A stretch of DNA of 64,000 nucleotides from Phycisphaerales bacterium (GTDB taxonomy: Bacteria; Planctomycetota; Phycisphaerae; Phycisphaerales; UBA1924): positions 42,740-106,739 of the forward strand of contig JADLCM010000053.1 of the NCBI GenBank assembly GCA_020847175.1, in the 5' to 3' direction. The position numbers and the translations under genes were made by a program. Below are positions 27,005 to 35,223 of the stretch, one piece after another. Under the pieces are notes generated by a model that worked only from the letters and a program-made list of their open reading frames with translations, was not told the DNA's origin and did no database searches. How positions within the stretch are numbered: position 1 is the stretch's first letter; the number at the start of each line of letters is the position of its first letter.

Positions 27005-27628
27005 TCAGGCGTTCGATTCGATGCCGAGCAGGTCGCACACCCGCGCCATGAGTTCGGTGACGTCAAATGGCTTCTTCAGGAACCCGTCGGCCCCCGCTTC
27101 GAGCAGTTGCCGGACGTCGTCCTGGTTGACCACGCCCGAGACGATCAGGATCTTCATCGCTTCCATGCCCTCGGTGCGCCGTACCCGGTCGCAGACGATG
27201 TTGCCGTTCACGTCGGGCAGCATGTAGTCGAGGATGATGAGGTCGGGGCGGAACCGCTCGGTGAGCAGCCCCGCGTCGTACCCGGTGGAGGCGGTGCGGG
27301 CGTCAAAGCGTCCGTCGGCGCGGAAGAGGTCCATGAAGAAGGCCAGGATCCGCTCATCGTCATCGACGACCAGCACGCGCTTGCGGTCGTGCTCAAGCAG
27401 TTCGGTGGGGATGCTGTTGGCCTTCATGAAGCGGATGAGCTCGTCGCGCGGGATCCGGCGGAACTTGCTCCCCGGGACGCGAAAGCCGGTCAGACGCCCG
27501 CTGTCGAAGCAGCGGATGATGGTCTGTTGACTCACCTTGCACACGGCGGCCGCCTCACCCGTGGTGAAGATGCGCTTGTCGCGCCACGATTCGGCGGGCG
27601 ATTGCGAACTCGGCGTGTGCTGCGACAT
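27005..27628 (-). CDS. response regulator with N-terminal excisionase-type HTH and C-terminal receiver
   Basis: 207-residue DNA-binding response regulator with reversed layout: a MerR/excisionase-like helix-turn-helix comes first (residues 20-75, FTTGEAAAVCKVSQQTIIRCFDSG in outline, then GFRVPGSKFRRIPRDEL), and the receiver domain second (84-200). The receiver is intact: acidic pair D90/D91, phospho-acceptor D134 in ILDYMLPD, S164, K186 in LKKPF. AGGGG lies 7 bases before the ATG. It heads a three-gene unit with the HDOD kinase and the degenerate receiver protein, and is divergent from the VWA-like gene, a plausible target promoter. Confidence 0.85.
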   Translation of the reverse strand: MSQHTPSSQSPAESWRDKRIFTTGEAAAVCKVSQQTIIRCFDSGRLTGFRVPGSKFRRIPRDELIRFMKANSIPTELLEHDRKRVLVVDDDERILAFFMDLFRADGRFDARTASTGYDAGLLTERFRPDLIILDYMLPDVNGNIVCDRVRRTEGMEAMKILIVSGVVNQDDVRQLLEAGADGFLKKPFDVTELMARVCDLLGIESNA

Positions 27629-27742
27629 CGCGGACCCCTGTCTGGTCTCTCAGGCCCTCCCAGGCGTCACGTTCCTCTATCGTTCTCCAAAGCCCCCGAC
27701 TTCACACGATGTCCGAGAACCCCGCGCGGGTTTTCCCCCGCT

Positions 27743-27748
27743 TATCCT
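27743..27748 (+). promoter_or_regulatory. -10-like TATCCT, 5 bases before the VWA-like gene
   Basis: TATCCT-CCCAC-ATG. This decides the start at 27754 over the upstream in-frame ATG at 27709. It lies 115 bases from the start of the divergent response-regulator gene. Confidence 0.4.
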
Positions 27749-27753
27749 CCCAC

Positions 27754-30504
27754 ATGCCCTCCGGGCGAAGGTTCTCATCCGCGCGATTCGCGACGCCGCT
27801 CGTCCTGTCCCTGTGTTTCCACGGGGCCCTTTTTGCCGCCCTCGCCATGGTGACGTGGTCGCTGGTTCGTGCGCCGGCTCGCCCGGAGCCCGACCTCTCG
27901 CTTGACCTCGCCCCCGCGCCGGCGCGGGCCCCCGAGGCGCGGCCCTCCGCCCCGGAGCCGGGTCACCGTCCGAGTGAGGCTCCGGCTGACCCCGTGCCGC
28001 CCCTGCCGGAGCCGACGGCGCCGGCGTGGATGGACGCGGGGGAGGTGCCGCCCGCGCCGCCGGTCGATGCGGCCGCGGCGTTGCCGGTGCTCACTCGTCC
28101 GCCGGACGCGGCGGGCGTTGATTTCGCGGGGGTGCGCGCCCGGGATGTCCGGTCAGTGGTCTTTGTGATCGACGCGAGCGGCCCCTCGGCCTCGTGCCTG
28201 CCGCTGGTGATCGATGAACTGCGCAGATCGCTGGCGCGGCTCGTGCCGACCCAGTCGTTCCAGGTGCTGGTGTCGCGCGACCAGACCGCCTTTCTGCCCG
28301 GCGCCCCGCGCGCGGAGCTCTGCCCGCTCGGCGCGGGGTTACTCGCCGGGGATGCGCCGAACAAGGCCGGCGCGCTGGAGTGGCTGCGGACGATCCGGCC
28401 TTCGGGCCGCCCGGACCCGGTGCCCGCGCTTGAAGCCGCGCTCGCCCTGCACCCAGATGTCGTGTACCTGCTCTCGCGGTCGATCGCGCGGACCGAGTCG
28501 GCGGAGTGGCCCGCGGAACTCGAGGCGATTCTGAAGCGTCTGGAGGAGATCAATCCCGACGGGCCTTCAGGCCGGCCCCGCACGCTCATCCGGGCGGTCC
28601 AGTTCATCGACGAAGACCCGACCGGCCTCATGCCGGAGATCGCTCGGCGACACGGCGGAAACGATGGGTATGCACTGCGCACGCTGGACGACCTCGCCCA
28701 GGGAGAGGCTCGGCAGGCGGCGATGGTGGAGGCTGACCGCAGGGTTGATCGGGCGTTGACGGCGCTGGCGCGGCTCTCGATGTCCGGCACGCTTGCGCGC
28801 GCGATGCTGCTGGGGGCCGATGCGGAGGCCGCGCAGGCGCTGCGCGGCGGCGCCGCCGAGGCGGAGCGCGAGCTGGCCGGGTCGCCGGAGGATGACTGGA
28901 CGCGGGTGGTGCGAGCGAGGGCCTTGCTGGCGCAGGCGGCGTCGGAGCCGCGCGACGCCCGCGAGGGTGCGCTGGCGGATGTGCGTGCGGCCCTGGCTGG
29001 GGTCGAGTCATCGTCCGGGGGGGTTACGTGGATGCGTGACCTCGCGCTGGCATGGGCGGAGCCGCAGCGCCTGCCGCCCGGGCCCAGCCCGGAAGCCCCG
29101 GAAGCGTTCGAGGCCGAGGCGCGGGTGCTCGCGATCGCGAGGGGCGGGGCGTTCGACCCGGACAATCCGCTGGGCGACGAGGCCTCCGGTGCTTTAGACC
29201 CGCTTGCGCGGGAGGTCGCGTGCGCGGCACTTGTTCGCAGCGCTCGGGTCGGCGATCGGCCGTGGAGCGACATCGACCGGCCCTGGCGCCGATGGCTCTC
29301 ACCCGGCGCGGAGGCCCTGCAGGGGCTGACCCCGGATGCGACGCGCGCGTGGGCACTGCGGGCCTTGGGCGAGCAGATTCCGTCCGATGCGCCGTGCTCC
29401 ATGCTCTCGCCCGTGGCGCACTTCGCGCACGGGCTGTTTCTGGCGCAGGGCGCGGGCGGGCGCGGGACGGCCCCGGGCGAAGTGACGCCGGATGGGGGCG
29501 AGTCACCGGCGGCACAGGCCGAGGGCGTGCTGCGCGACCTGCTGGCCCGCGATGATGCCGATGCACTGCGGGCTGATGCCATGCTGGCCCTGGGCACGCT
29601 GCTGCTGCGCGAAGCGCGCCCGGTGAAGCAGGCGCAGGGCGTCGAGTGGCTCATCACACGGGCCGAGTCGATGCCCGGCGCCCCGGGCGAGTGGACCCGG
29701 GCCCGAGACGCGGCACGGGCGCTGCTGAACGGCGCGAGCGAGCCCGGCGCGCGCCGGGTGGCGCTGGGCGTCCTTGAGGGTGTGCTTGCCCGCGGACGGG
29801 CCGCGGAAGGAATCCGAGGGCGCGCGGACTGGGCCGAGGAGCACGCGGGGGTGCTGCTGGAGTTGGCCTCGCTGCACAAGCCGGCGATGGCGATGAGCCT
29901 GCTGGAGCGTGTGCCCGAGGGTTCGGCGCGACTCGCCGAGGCGGCCGATCGGTACGGGGCGCTGCTGTGGCCGGAGGTTGAACGCCTTCGCGCGGAGTTG
30001 GAACACGCGCAGGCAGGGGAGGAGCAGGCGACGGTCCGCGAGCAACTCGTCGAGCGCCTTTCTCGCGCGATTGAACTGTTCAAACGCGCGGGGCAGGAGC
30101 GTTCGCTGGCTCGGGCGCGCCTGGCGTGCGCCGGCGCCGTGCGCGGTGACAGACCCGACCTGGGCGCGGCGCTCTACCGCGCGGTGATCGAGAGCGGCAC
30201 CGTTCCCGACGCGGGGCTGGCAACCCTCCGCATCGCAATGGGGGAGTGCCTGGCGGCGGCGGGCAGGCGGGCGGAAGCTTGGAGCGCCATCGCCCGGGAC
30301 CTGGAGAGCCCGCCGACCACCGAGGGCTTCTGGCCTGCGTGGGCCCTGGCGCTGGAGATTCAACTCGCGGAGAACGCCGACGGGAGCCGGACGCGCGAGA
30401 TCGGGGCGCGCCTTTCGACGCTGCGCGCGATCGACCCGGACCTGGGCGGAGACGCGACGAGGGGGCGCATCGAGGCAGTCGGGTCCAGTCTGCACGACAA
30501 CTGA
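27754..30504 (+). CDS. membrane-anchored VWA-like protein with long helical repeat region
   Basis: About 916 residues, not closely recognised. A single membrane segment near the N-terminus (ATPLVLSLCFHGALFAALAM) is followed by a Pro/Ala-rich stretch of about 80 residues. A domain starting VRSVVFVIDASGPSAS resembles a von Willebrand A fold with a MIDAS-like DASGP (usually DxSGS, so metal binding may be weakened), continuing through SFQVLVSRDQTAFLPG and PDVVYLLSR. The remaining 550 or so residues are Ala/Arg/Glu-rich helices with TPR-like character. An ATG at 27709 is in frame, but the -10-like TATCCT favours 27754. Role unknown; planctomycete genomes often pair VWA proteins with MoxR ATPases, though here they are 27 kb apart. 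Confidence 0.75.
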   Translation: MPSGRRFSSARFATPLVLSLCFHGALFAALAMVTWSLVRAPARPEPDLSLDLAPAPARAPEARPSAPEPGHRPSEAPADPVPPLPEPTAPAWMDAGEVPPAPPVDAAAALPVLTRPPDAAGVDFAGVRARDVRSVVFVIDASGPSASCLPLVIDELRRSLARLVPTQSFQVLVSRDQTAFLPGAPRAELCPLGAGLLAGDAPNKAGALEWLRTIRPSGRPDPVPALEAALALHPDVVYLLSRSIARTESAEWPAELEAILKRLEEINPDGPSGRPRTLIRAVQFIDEDPTGLMPEIARRHGGNDGYALRTLDDLAQGEARQAAMVEADRRVDRALTALARLSMSGTLARAMLLGADAEAAQALRGGAAEAERELAGSPEDDWTRVVRARALLAQAASEPRDAREGALADVRAALAGVESSSGGVTWMRDLALAWAEPQRLPPGPSPEAPEAFEAEARVLAIARGGAFDPDNPLGDEASGALDPLAREVACAALVRSARVGDRPWSDIDRPWRRWLSPGAEALQGLTPDATRAWALRALGEQIPSDAPCSMLSPVAHFAHGLFLAQGAGGRGTAPGEVTPDGGESPAAQAEGVLRDLLARDDADALRADAMLALGTLLLREARPVKQAQGVEWLITRAESMPGAPGEWTRARDAARALLNGASEPGARRVALGVLEGVLARGRAAEGIRGRADWAEEHAGVLLELASLHKPAMAMSLLERVPEGSARLAEAADRYGALLWPEVERLRAELEHAQAGEEQATVREQLVERLSRAIELFKRAGQERSLARARLACAGAVRGDRPDLGAALYRAVIESGTVPDAGLATLRIAMGECLAAAGRRAEAWSAIARDLESPPTTEGFWPAWALALEIQLAENADGSRTREIGARLSTLRAIDPDLGGDATRGRIEAVGSSLHDN

Positions 30505-30925
30505 TGAGCCTGCGTGGAGAAACGTGCCACGGTCCTCGTCCGCGCGATGGCACAAGGCAACTGCGGCACATGCGTTCCGACTTCGGCGCTGTTCAGGTGA
30601 GGGTGGAACGCGCCGCGAGCCGGTCGAGGCGTGCGCCCACCTCTCGCTCCGCCCGACGCATGGCGCGCGAGATGTGACGCACTGGACTCTGCTTCGTATC
30701 AACGCTGAATCCCAGGTCCGCCTTCGTCCGGCTTGCGGGTTTCAAGCGAGCCCTCTCCTGTCGTGGGGAAGAGGTGCCGGAGCGCCAAGCCACATGCGCC
30801 GCTTCAGACGCTCCAAGACGGCCGACCCAACTTGGGGGAGGGGCTTGGCCATCTCGGAACAGGCATCGCCCGATCAAAAAGTCCGGGCGAGGGCCGACCT
30901 CTACAAGCGGTCCGCGACCTGCGGG
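30505..30925. other. 421-base region between convergent genes
   Basis: No convincing gene. A minus-strand frame at 30593-30877 (TTG start) ends in ISRAMRRAEREVGARLDRL, which could be a gene remnant but has no ribosome site and no recognised family. GCCCG (30868-30872) and CGGGC (30884-30888) form an imperfect hairpin around an A-rich loop, and a strong palindrome lies at the right edge. Base composition is less GC-rich than the flanking genes. Confidence 0.4.
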
Positions 30926-30936
30926 CTACAGCCCGC
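30921..30936. repeat. GC-rich palindrome overlapping the lipoprotein stop codon
   Basis: GCGGGCT-AC-AGCCCGC, 7-base arms with a 2-base centre. The TAG stop of the minus-strand lipoprotein gene lies inside it. It may act as a terminator or belong to a dispersed REP-like family. Confidence 0.5.
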
Positions 30937-31672
30937 TCGCCCGAGCCGCTTCAAATGCCTGGGGCGAGAGCAGTTCCTCCGCGCGCGAGACGACATCAAC
31001 GCGGAAATACTGCATCGCGCCCTCGGCATTGACGCGGTAGCCGTAGACGTGGTCTTTGCGCGGGCTGACGCGGGCCGTGCCGCGCCACCGGCCGTCGGGG
31101 CCGACCGCGGCCTCGCGGGCCGAGGTCGAGCCGTGGTCGTAGAGGTAGACGCGGGTGCCCGCGTCGACGCGCCCAAAAAAGAGCGTCTCGATCTCGCCTC
31201 CGACGAAGGGCGTGGCGTACACGACCTTGACCGAGGCCGCGGCGAAGTCCACGCGCTTGCCCCCGACGGTCCTGCCGCGCCTGGCGGCGATCTCATCGTT
31301 CATCGCCGAAAGCGCCGTCATGCTCTTGACGACCATTTCCACGGTGTAGTCGGTGATGCGCAGGCCGAGGGGCGGGTTGGGACGCATCTTGGGCGTGACG
31401 CGGTACTCCACGCCGTAGGCATTGCCCGTCTCGTGGTATCGCTTGAGGATGGGCGTGATCTCGTCCCACTCGTCCGCGTCCACCTCTCCCGCGCCGGTCA
31501 GGAACGTGCGCACGCCCTGGAACGTGAGCGTGACGGGCACGGCGACCCGGTCGGTGGGAGTGGTGATGTCGGGGATGCCGAGAAACGTGCCGCCCGACGA
31601 ACTGTCCGAGGCGCAACCGCCGAGGAGGGCGAGGAGCGCCGACGACGCGATCCATCCGTGAATGCGGGTCAT
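30926..31672 (-). CDS. predicted lipoprotein of unknown function
   Basis: 248 residues with a lipoprotein signal peptide; the lipobox is LLGGC (Cys at about residue 20) in MTRIHGWIASSALLALLGGC. The mature part is mixed alpha/beta without a family I recognise. Visible segments are TLTFQGVRTFLTGAGEVDAD, KMRPNPPLGLRITDYTVEM and ETLFFGRVDAGTRVYLYDHG. Probably attached to the inner or outer membrane in the periplasm. There is no Shine-Dalgarno; TATATT ends 6 bases before the ATG. It is divergent from nfo, with 39 bases between starts. Confidence 0.72.
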   Translation of the reverse strand: MTRIHGWIASSALLALLGGCASDSSSGGTFLGIPDITTPTDRVAVPVTLTFQGVRTFLTGAGEVDADEWDEITPILKRYHETGNAYGVEYRVTPKMRPNPPLGLRITDYTVEMVVKSMTALSAMNDEIAARRGRTVGGKRVDFAAASVKVVYATPFVGGEIETLFFGRVDAGTRVYLYDHGSTSAREAAVGPDGRWRGTARVSPRKDHVYGYRVNAEGAMQYFRVDVVSRAEELLSPQAFEAARASGL

Positions 31673-31678
31673 GGCATG

Positions 31679-31706
31679 AATATACCCGGGTTCCCGCGGC
31701 TACGCT
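31679..31706. promoter_or_regulatory. divergent leaderless-type promoters of the lipoprotein and nfo genes
   Basis: Minus strand: TATATT (31684-31679) with 6 bases to the lipoprotein ATG. Plus strand: TACGCT (31701-31706) with 5 bases to the nfo ATG. The hexamers face away from each other only 16 bases apart, so the -35 zone of each promoter lies on the other promoter's -10. Confidence 0.45.
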
Positions 31707-31711
31707 CGGGC

Positions 31712-32608
31712 ATGTTCGGCTCGCATCTCTCGGTCGCGGGGTCGATGGCCGGGGCGCTCGAGGAGGCCTCGCGCCTGAAACTTGATACCGTACAGGTTTT
31801 TACCAAGAACCAGCAGCAATGGAAGGTGAAGCCGCTCGACCCTGGGGTGGTGCACGACTGGCGGAGCGCCCTGCGCGAGCGCGGCTGGGAGGGGCGACCC
31901 GTCAGTCACGCGTCGTACCTCATCAACCTCGCCAGCGGCAATGACGAACTCTGGGGCAAGAGCATCGACCTCATGCAGGTCGAGATCGAGCGCTGCGAAG
32001 AGCTCTCCATCCCCTTCCTCGTCCACCATCCGGGTTCGACGACCGGCGCTCCGGCCTCCGAGGGCATCGCCCGCATTGCCGGGGCCTATGCCGAACTGGG
32101 CCGGCGCACCAAGGGGCTGCGCACCGTCTGCTGCCTGGAGGACACGGTGGGCTCGGGGAGCCACCTGGGACGCACCTTTGAAGAACTCGCCGCGCTGCGA
32201 GGCGCGATTCTCGCGGGCGGCTTTCCGGAGGCACGCGTGGGCTTCTGCCTCGACACCTGCCACCTGCACGCAGGGGGGTATGACCTGTCAACCCGGGCGG
32301 GAGCCAAGGCCGCGTTCGACGAGTTTGCCTCGGTCTGCGGCGAGGAGCACCTCAAGGTGCTGCACCTGAACGATTCCAAGGGCCCGTGCGCCAGCCGCCT
32401 CGACCGGCACGCCCACATCGGCGCAGGCACTATCGGGGGCGGCACAACGAAGAAGGCGCTGGCGGCATCGGGGTTCGCTGAGGTCGTCAATCGTCCGGCC
32501 TTCGCACACATCCCCAAAATCCTCGAAACGCCCAAAGAGGACAACGACAAGGGTGTGCCGATGGACACGGTGAACCTGAAGCGACTGAAGTCGATCATGG
32601 GGGCATGA
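31712..32608 (+). CDS. nfo: endonuclease IV (AP endonuclease)
   Basis: Cleaves DNA 5' to abasic sites in base excision repair. 298 residues; TIM-barrel with the tri-zinc ligand set visible: GSHLSVAGS (His), LVHHPGS (His), CLEDTVG (Glu), FCLDTCHLHAGGYD (Asp, His), VLHLNDSKG (His), DRHAHIGAGTIG (Asp, His) and KILETP (Glu). An in-frame ATG at 31676 adds 12 residues, but family members start near MFGSHLS-type sequence. The ATG at 31712 has TACGCT 5 bases upstream instead of a ribosome site. Confidence 0.95.
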   Translation: MFGSHLSVAGSMAGALEEASRLKLDTVQVFTKNQQQWKVKPLDPGVVHDWRSALRERGWEGRPVSHASYLINLASGNDELWGKSIDLMQVEIERCEELSIPFLVHHPGSTTGAPASEGIARIAGAYAELGRRTKGLRTVCCLEDTVGSGSHLGRTFEELAALRGAILAGGFPEARVGFCLDTCHLHAGGYDLSTRAGAKAAFDEFASVCGEEHLKVLHLNDSKGPCASRLDRHAHIGAGTIGGGTTKKALAASGFAEVVNRPAFAHIPKILETPKEDNDKGVPMDTVNLKRLKSIMGA

Positions 32609-32752
32609 CACCCACCACGAAGGGTTCGGCGCTCGCGCACGACCTGGCGCATCCCGAACGCGCGGGGCGCATGCCTCTGCGGCGATCGCGCTCTGGGGAT
32701 GCCTTCGCGTTTCGGGGAGGGTGCCTCGTCCACATCCTTCCGCGTCGATCCC

Positions 32753-32758
32753 TATGCT
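32753..32758 (+). promoter_or_regulatory. -10-like TATGCT, 5 bases before the M28 peptidase gene
   Basis: TATGCT-CGCCC-ATG. It supports the start at 32764, where a signal peptide begins, over the ATG at 32605 that overlaps the nfo stop. Confidence 0.45.
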
Positions 32759-32763
32759 CGCCC

Positions 32764-33813
32764 ATGCTGCACTGCCTGGTTGCCGGCGCGCTTCTGAGCG
32801 CGGGGTGGATGTCGCCGGATCGTCCAGCTCCCGCGGCGGAGGTTGATGCCGCGCGGTTGATGGCGACGGTCGATGCGTTTCCGCACAAGAGATCGCCGGA
32901 GGGCTCGCCCGAGCACCTTCAGGGCCTGCGCGACACCGAGGCGATGATCCGCGAAGAACTCACCGGGCTCGGCTACGACGTGCATGAGCAGCCGGTGCCG
33001 TGGGTCAGGCGGCCGCGCGCCGAGGGTGCCGAGCCCATCGAGTGGTTCAACCTGTGGGTGGATATCAGGGGGTCGGAGCGTACCGGCGAGGTGGTGCTCG
33101 TCGGGGCCCACTTTGACGCCGTGCCCCGGAGCCCCGGCGCCGACGACAACGCGAGCGGGGCAGCCGCGGCGCTGGAGCTCGCCCGGGTGCTGCGCGGGCG
33201 CGAGCCGCGCCGGACGATCCGCATCATGTTCTTCACGCTGGAGGAGTACGGGCTTGTCGGCTCGCGGGCCTACGTCGAAGAGTTTGCCGGCCCGAACCAC
33301 CGCGAGGGCAAGGAAACCATCGCGGGCATGATCAGCCTCGACATGATCGGCATCTTCTCCGACGCGGAGAACAGCCAGCGCTCGCCGCTCCCGCGCGTGG
33401 GCCCGCTCAAGATGATCCCGACCACGGCGAACTTCATCACCGTGGTGGGCATCCAATCGTCGCACGAACTCTCGGCCCCATTCGCTGAGTCCATGGCGCA
33501 GGCGGCGCCCGACTTGCCGGTGCTGCGCTTTGACATGCTCGCGGTGCCGATCCCGGACATGCTCCGGTCCGACCACGCGCCCTTCTGGGGCATGGGCGTA
33601 CCGGCGATTCACATCACCGACACCTCCGAGTTCCGCTACGACCACTACCACAGGCCCACAGACACGATCGACCGGATCGACCGCGATCGCTACGCGATGG
33701 TCGTGCGGGGGATCGCCCAGGGCGTGTGGGACTTCGCCAACGCGCCCCCGGCAGCCCCGCCCGCAGCGCCGGGCGGAGACGCCCGCGAGAGCGCCGAACC
33801 TTCTGCACCGTGA
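32764..33813 (+). CDS. secreted M28-family zinc aminopeptidase
   Basis: 349-residue exported metallopeptidase. Signal peptide MLHCLVAGALLSAG, then the M28 fold with both zinc sites: VGAHFDAV (His about 116), GADDNASG (bridging Asp), EEYGLVGS (catalytic Glu and zinc Glu), SLDMIG (Asp) and the late histidine around YDHYHRPTDT. The SDHAPFWGMGVPAIHI segment is typical. Probably releases N-terminal residues from peptides in the periplasm. The frame extends back to an ATGA overlap with nfo at 32605, but those 53 residues are Arg-rich and not signal-like. Ala/Pro-rich C-terminal tail. Confidence 0.88.
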   Translation: MLHCLVAGALLSAGWMSPDRPAPAAEVDAARLMATVDAFPHKRSPEGSPEHLQGLRDTEAMIREELTGLGYDVHEQPVPWVRRPRAEGAEPIEWFNLWVDIRGSERTGEVVLVGAHFDAVPRSPGADDNASGAAAALELARVLRGREPRRTIRIMFFTLEEYGLVGSRAYVEEFAGPNHREGKETIAGMISLDMIGIFSDAENSQRSPLPRVGPLKMIPTTANFITVVGIQSSHELSAPFAESMAQAAPDLPVLRFDMLAVPIPDMLRSDHAPFWGMGVPAIHITDTSEFRYDHYHRPTDTIDRIDRDRYAMVVRGIAQGVWDFANAPPAAPPAAPGGDARESAEPSAP

Positions 33814-33838
33814 TGCGGGCCGCGCCGGCCTGCCATGC

Positions 33839-34750
33839 CTACGCGCGCCGGCGGCGGGCGCTGAGCACCCGCGCCAGGCCGTCGACCTCGCGGAGCACCT
33901 GCGCATCGTCGAGGAGGGGATGGGCCTGCGCGAGCGCAAGCGCCTGCTCTGCGCGCGAAGAGGCAAGTTCGATGAGCAGCATGCCGCGCTCGCGAAGGAG
34001 TGCCGGTGCCCCCTCGATGAGCGGGGCGACGAAGCGCATGCCGTCGGGCCCGGCGCGAAGGGCGAGCGTAGGTTCGTGGTCCTTCACGTTGGACGCGACC
34101 GCGGGCCATTCGTCGTCGGGGATGTAGGGCGGATTGCTGACGATGAAGTGGGCCCCCGCGCCCGCGCCGGCCCCGAGGCCCGGGTACGAGCGGACGGGCT
34201 CCAGCAGGTCGCCTTCGGCGAAGTCGGCGCGGGCGCCCACGGCATGCCGCGCCAGGTTCTTCCGGGCCACGTCCAGGGCCTCGGTCGAGACATCCGTGCA
34301 GAGCGCGCGGGCGCCCGGGAGAAGCTTGAGAATCGCGGCGGCGATGCACCCCGAGCCCGTGCAGACGTCCACGAGCAGCGTGTGCTCTCCCGGTCCGAAG
34401 CCGGGCTCCGCCTTGGCGTAGGCGAGCACCCGCTCCACGATGGTCGCCGTGGACGGGCGGGGGATGAGCACGCGCCGATCCACGTGAAAGGGCATGCCGA
34501 AGAACCATGCCTCGGCGGTGAGGTACTGCACGGGTTCTTGCGCGAGCGCGCGGGTGACCAGGCCCCGCAGCCGCGACCGCTCCTCGTCGCTCGCGGGCCG
34601 GTCGGGGTCGGTGTATAGCCGAAGGCGCTCGCACCCCAGGGCGTGCGCCATGAGCACTTCGGCCATGAAGCGCGGCTGGTCCAGGTCCTTGCGCTCGAAC
34701 GCCTCGTTCATCCAGGCCAGCAGCGTGCGCGTGGTCCAGGGGGCCGCCAT
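33839..34750 (-). CDS. prmC: peptide chain release factor N5-glutamine methyltransferase
   Basis: Methylates the glutamine of the GGQ motif in release factors RF1/RF2. 303 residues: N-terminal helical domain (LLAWMNEAFERKDLDQPRF), the linker strand PVQYLTAEAWFFGMPFHVDRR, SAM motif VDVCTGSGCIAAAI and the substrate-glutamine motif SNPPYIPDDEW. The acidic residue ending strand 2 is in CTDVSTEAL. The frame is open to 34915, but the upstream part is low-complexity. The ATG at 34750 has TATTCT ending 6 bases before it and no Shine-Dalgarno. It converges with the peptidase gene. Confidence 0.94.
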   Translation of the reverse strand: MAAPWTTRTLLAWMNEAFERKDLDQPRFMAEVLMAHALGCERLRLYTDPDRPASDEERSRLRGLVTRALAQEPVQYLTAEAWFFGMPFHVDRRVLIPRPSTATIVERVLAYAKAEPGFGPGEHTLLVDVCTGSGCIAAAILKLLPGARALCTDVSTEALDVARKNLARHAVGARADFAEGDLLEPVRSYPGLGAGAGAGAHFIVSNPPYIPDDEWPAVASNVKDHEPTLALRAGPDGMRFVAPLIEGAPALLRERGMLLIELASSRAEQALALAQAHPLLDDAQVLREVDGLARVLSARRRRA

Positions 34751-35223
34751 GCCGGGAGAATAGCCGGGGCGGCATCGACCCCGGAAGCGCCGCAGGGCGC
34801 CGGCGCGCACTGGGAGCGCGCAGGCCACCACCGGGCTCGGGGCCTCGCGTGGCCGGCGCGGGCCGTCCGCAACCCCGAGTTCGTTCGGTGATGCGCGGCG
34901 ATCGGTCCCGCCCAAGCCCCCTTGAATCGTCCGATCGGCGGAAGAGCAGCGGCCGAACCCTGATCTGTCATTGCTTCATGCACGGGACAACGACGGCCGG
35001 CCGGGGGGGCCTCTCACCTTCTGGGTTGCAAGCCGCCCGACCGAGGGGTCCCCGGGCGGCTCTTGGTCATGCCAGCCTGAACTGTCGCATGGACCAACAA
35101 GCCCGCATGCGGGAGCCCCTTACCATCGTCAACGCTACCGCTTCGACAGCCACCCCTTGGAAGTCTCCTCAACCCGCTTCGCTTTCAGGACCGTCGCTAT
35201 CCTTGCACCCCCGGGAGACCCCC
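34751..35223. other. 473-base divergent intergenic region (prmC / nucleotidase)
   Basis: No gene seen. Contains the prmC -10-like TATTCT (34762-34757, minus) at its left edge. The nucleotidase side has a -10-like TATCCT (35198-35203) with GGGAG 6 bases before the ATG. In the middle lies an inverted repeat at 35032-35060. Composition is less GC-rich than the genes. Confidence 0.45.
35032..35060. repeat. inverted repeat, 8-bp arms
   Basis: GCCGCCCG (35032-35039) and CGGGCGGC (35053-35060) flank a 13-base loop; the outer A-T pair extends it to 9 bp. There is no T-tract. It might be an RNA hairpin or an operator. Confidence 0.35.

Noticed and set aside
30593..30877. A 94-codon minus-strand gene
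   Set aside because: TTG start, no ribosome site, no -10-like element, no recognised family; kept only as a possible remnant.
30524..31711. Long N-terminal extension of nfo
   Set aside because: Runs antisense through the lipoprotein gene and does not resemble endonuclease IV; family N-terminus begins at 31712.
32605..32763. M28 peptidase starting at the ATGA overlap with nfo
   Set aside because: The 53 extra residues are Arg-rich and would bury the signal peptide that begins at 32764.
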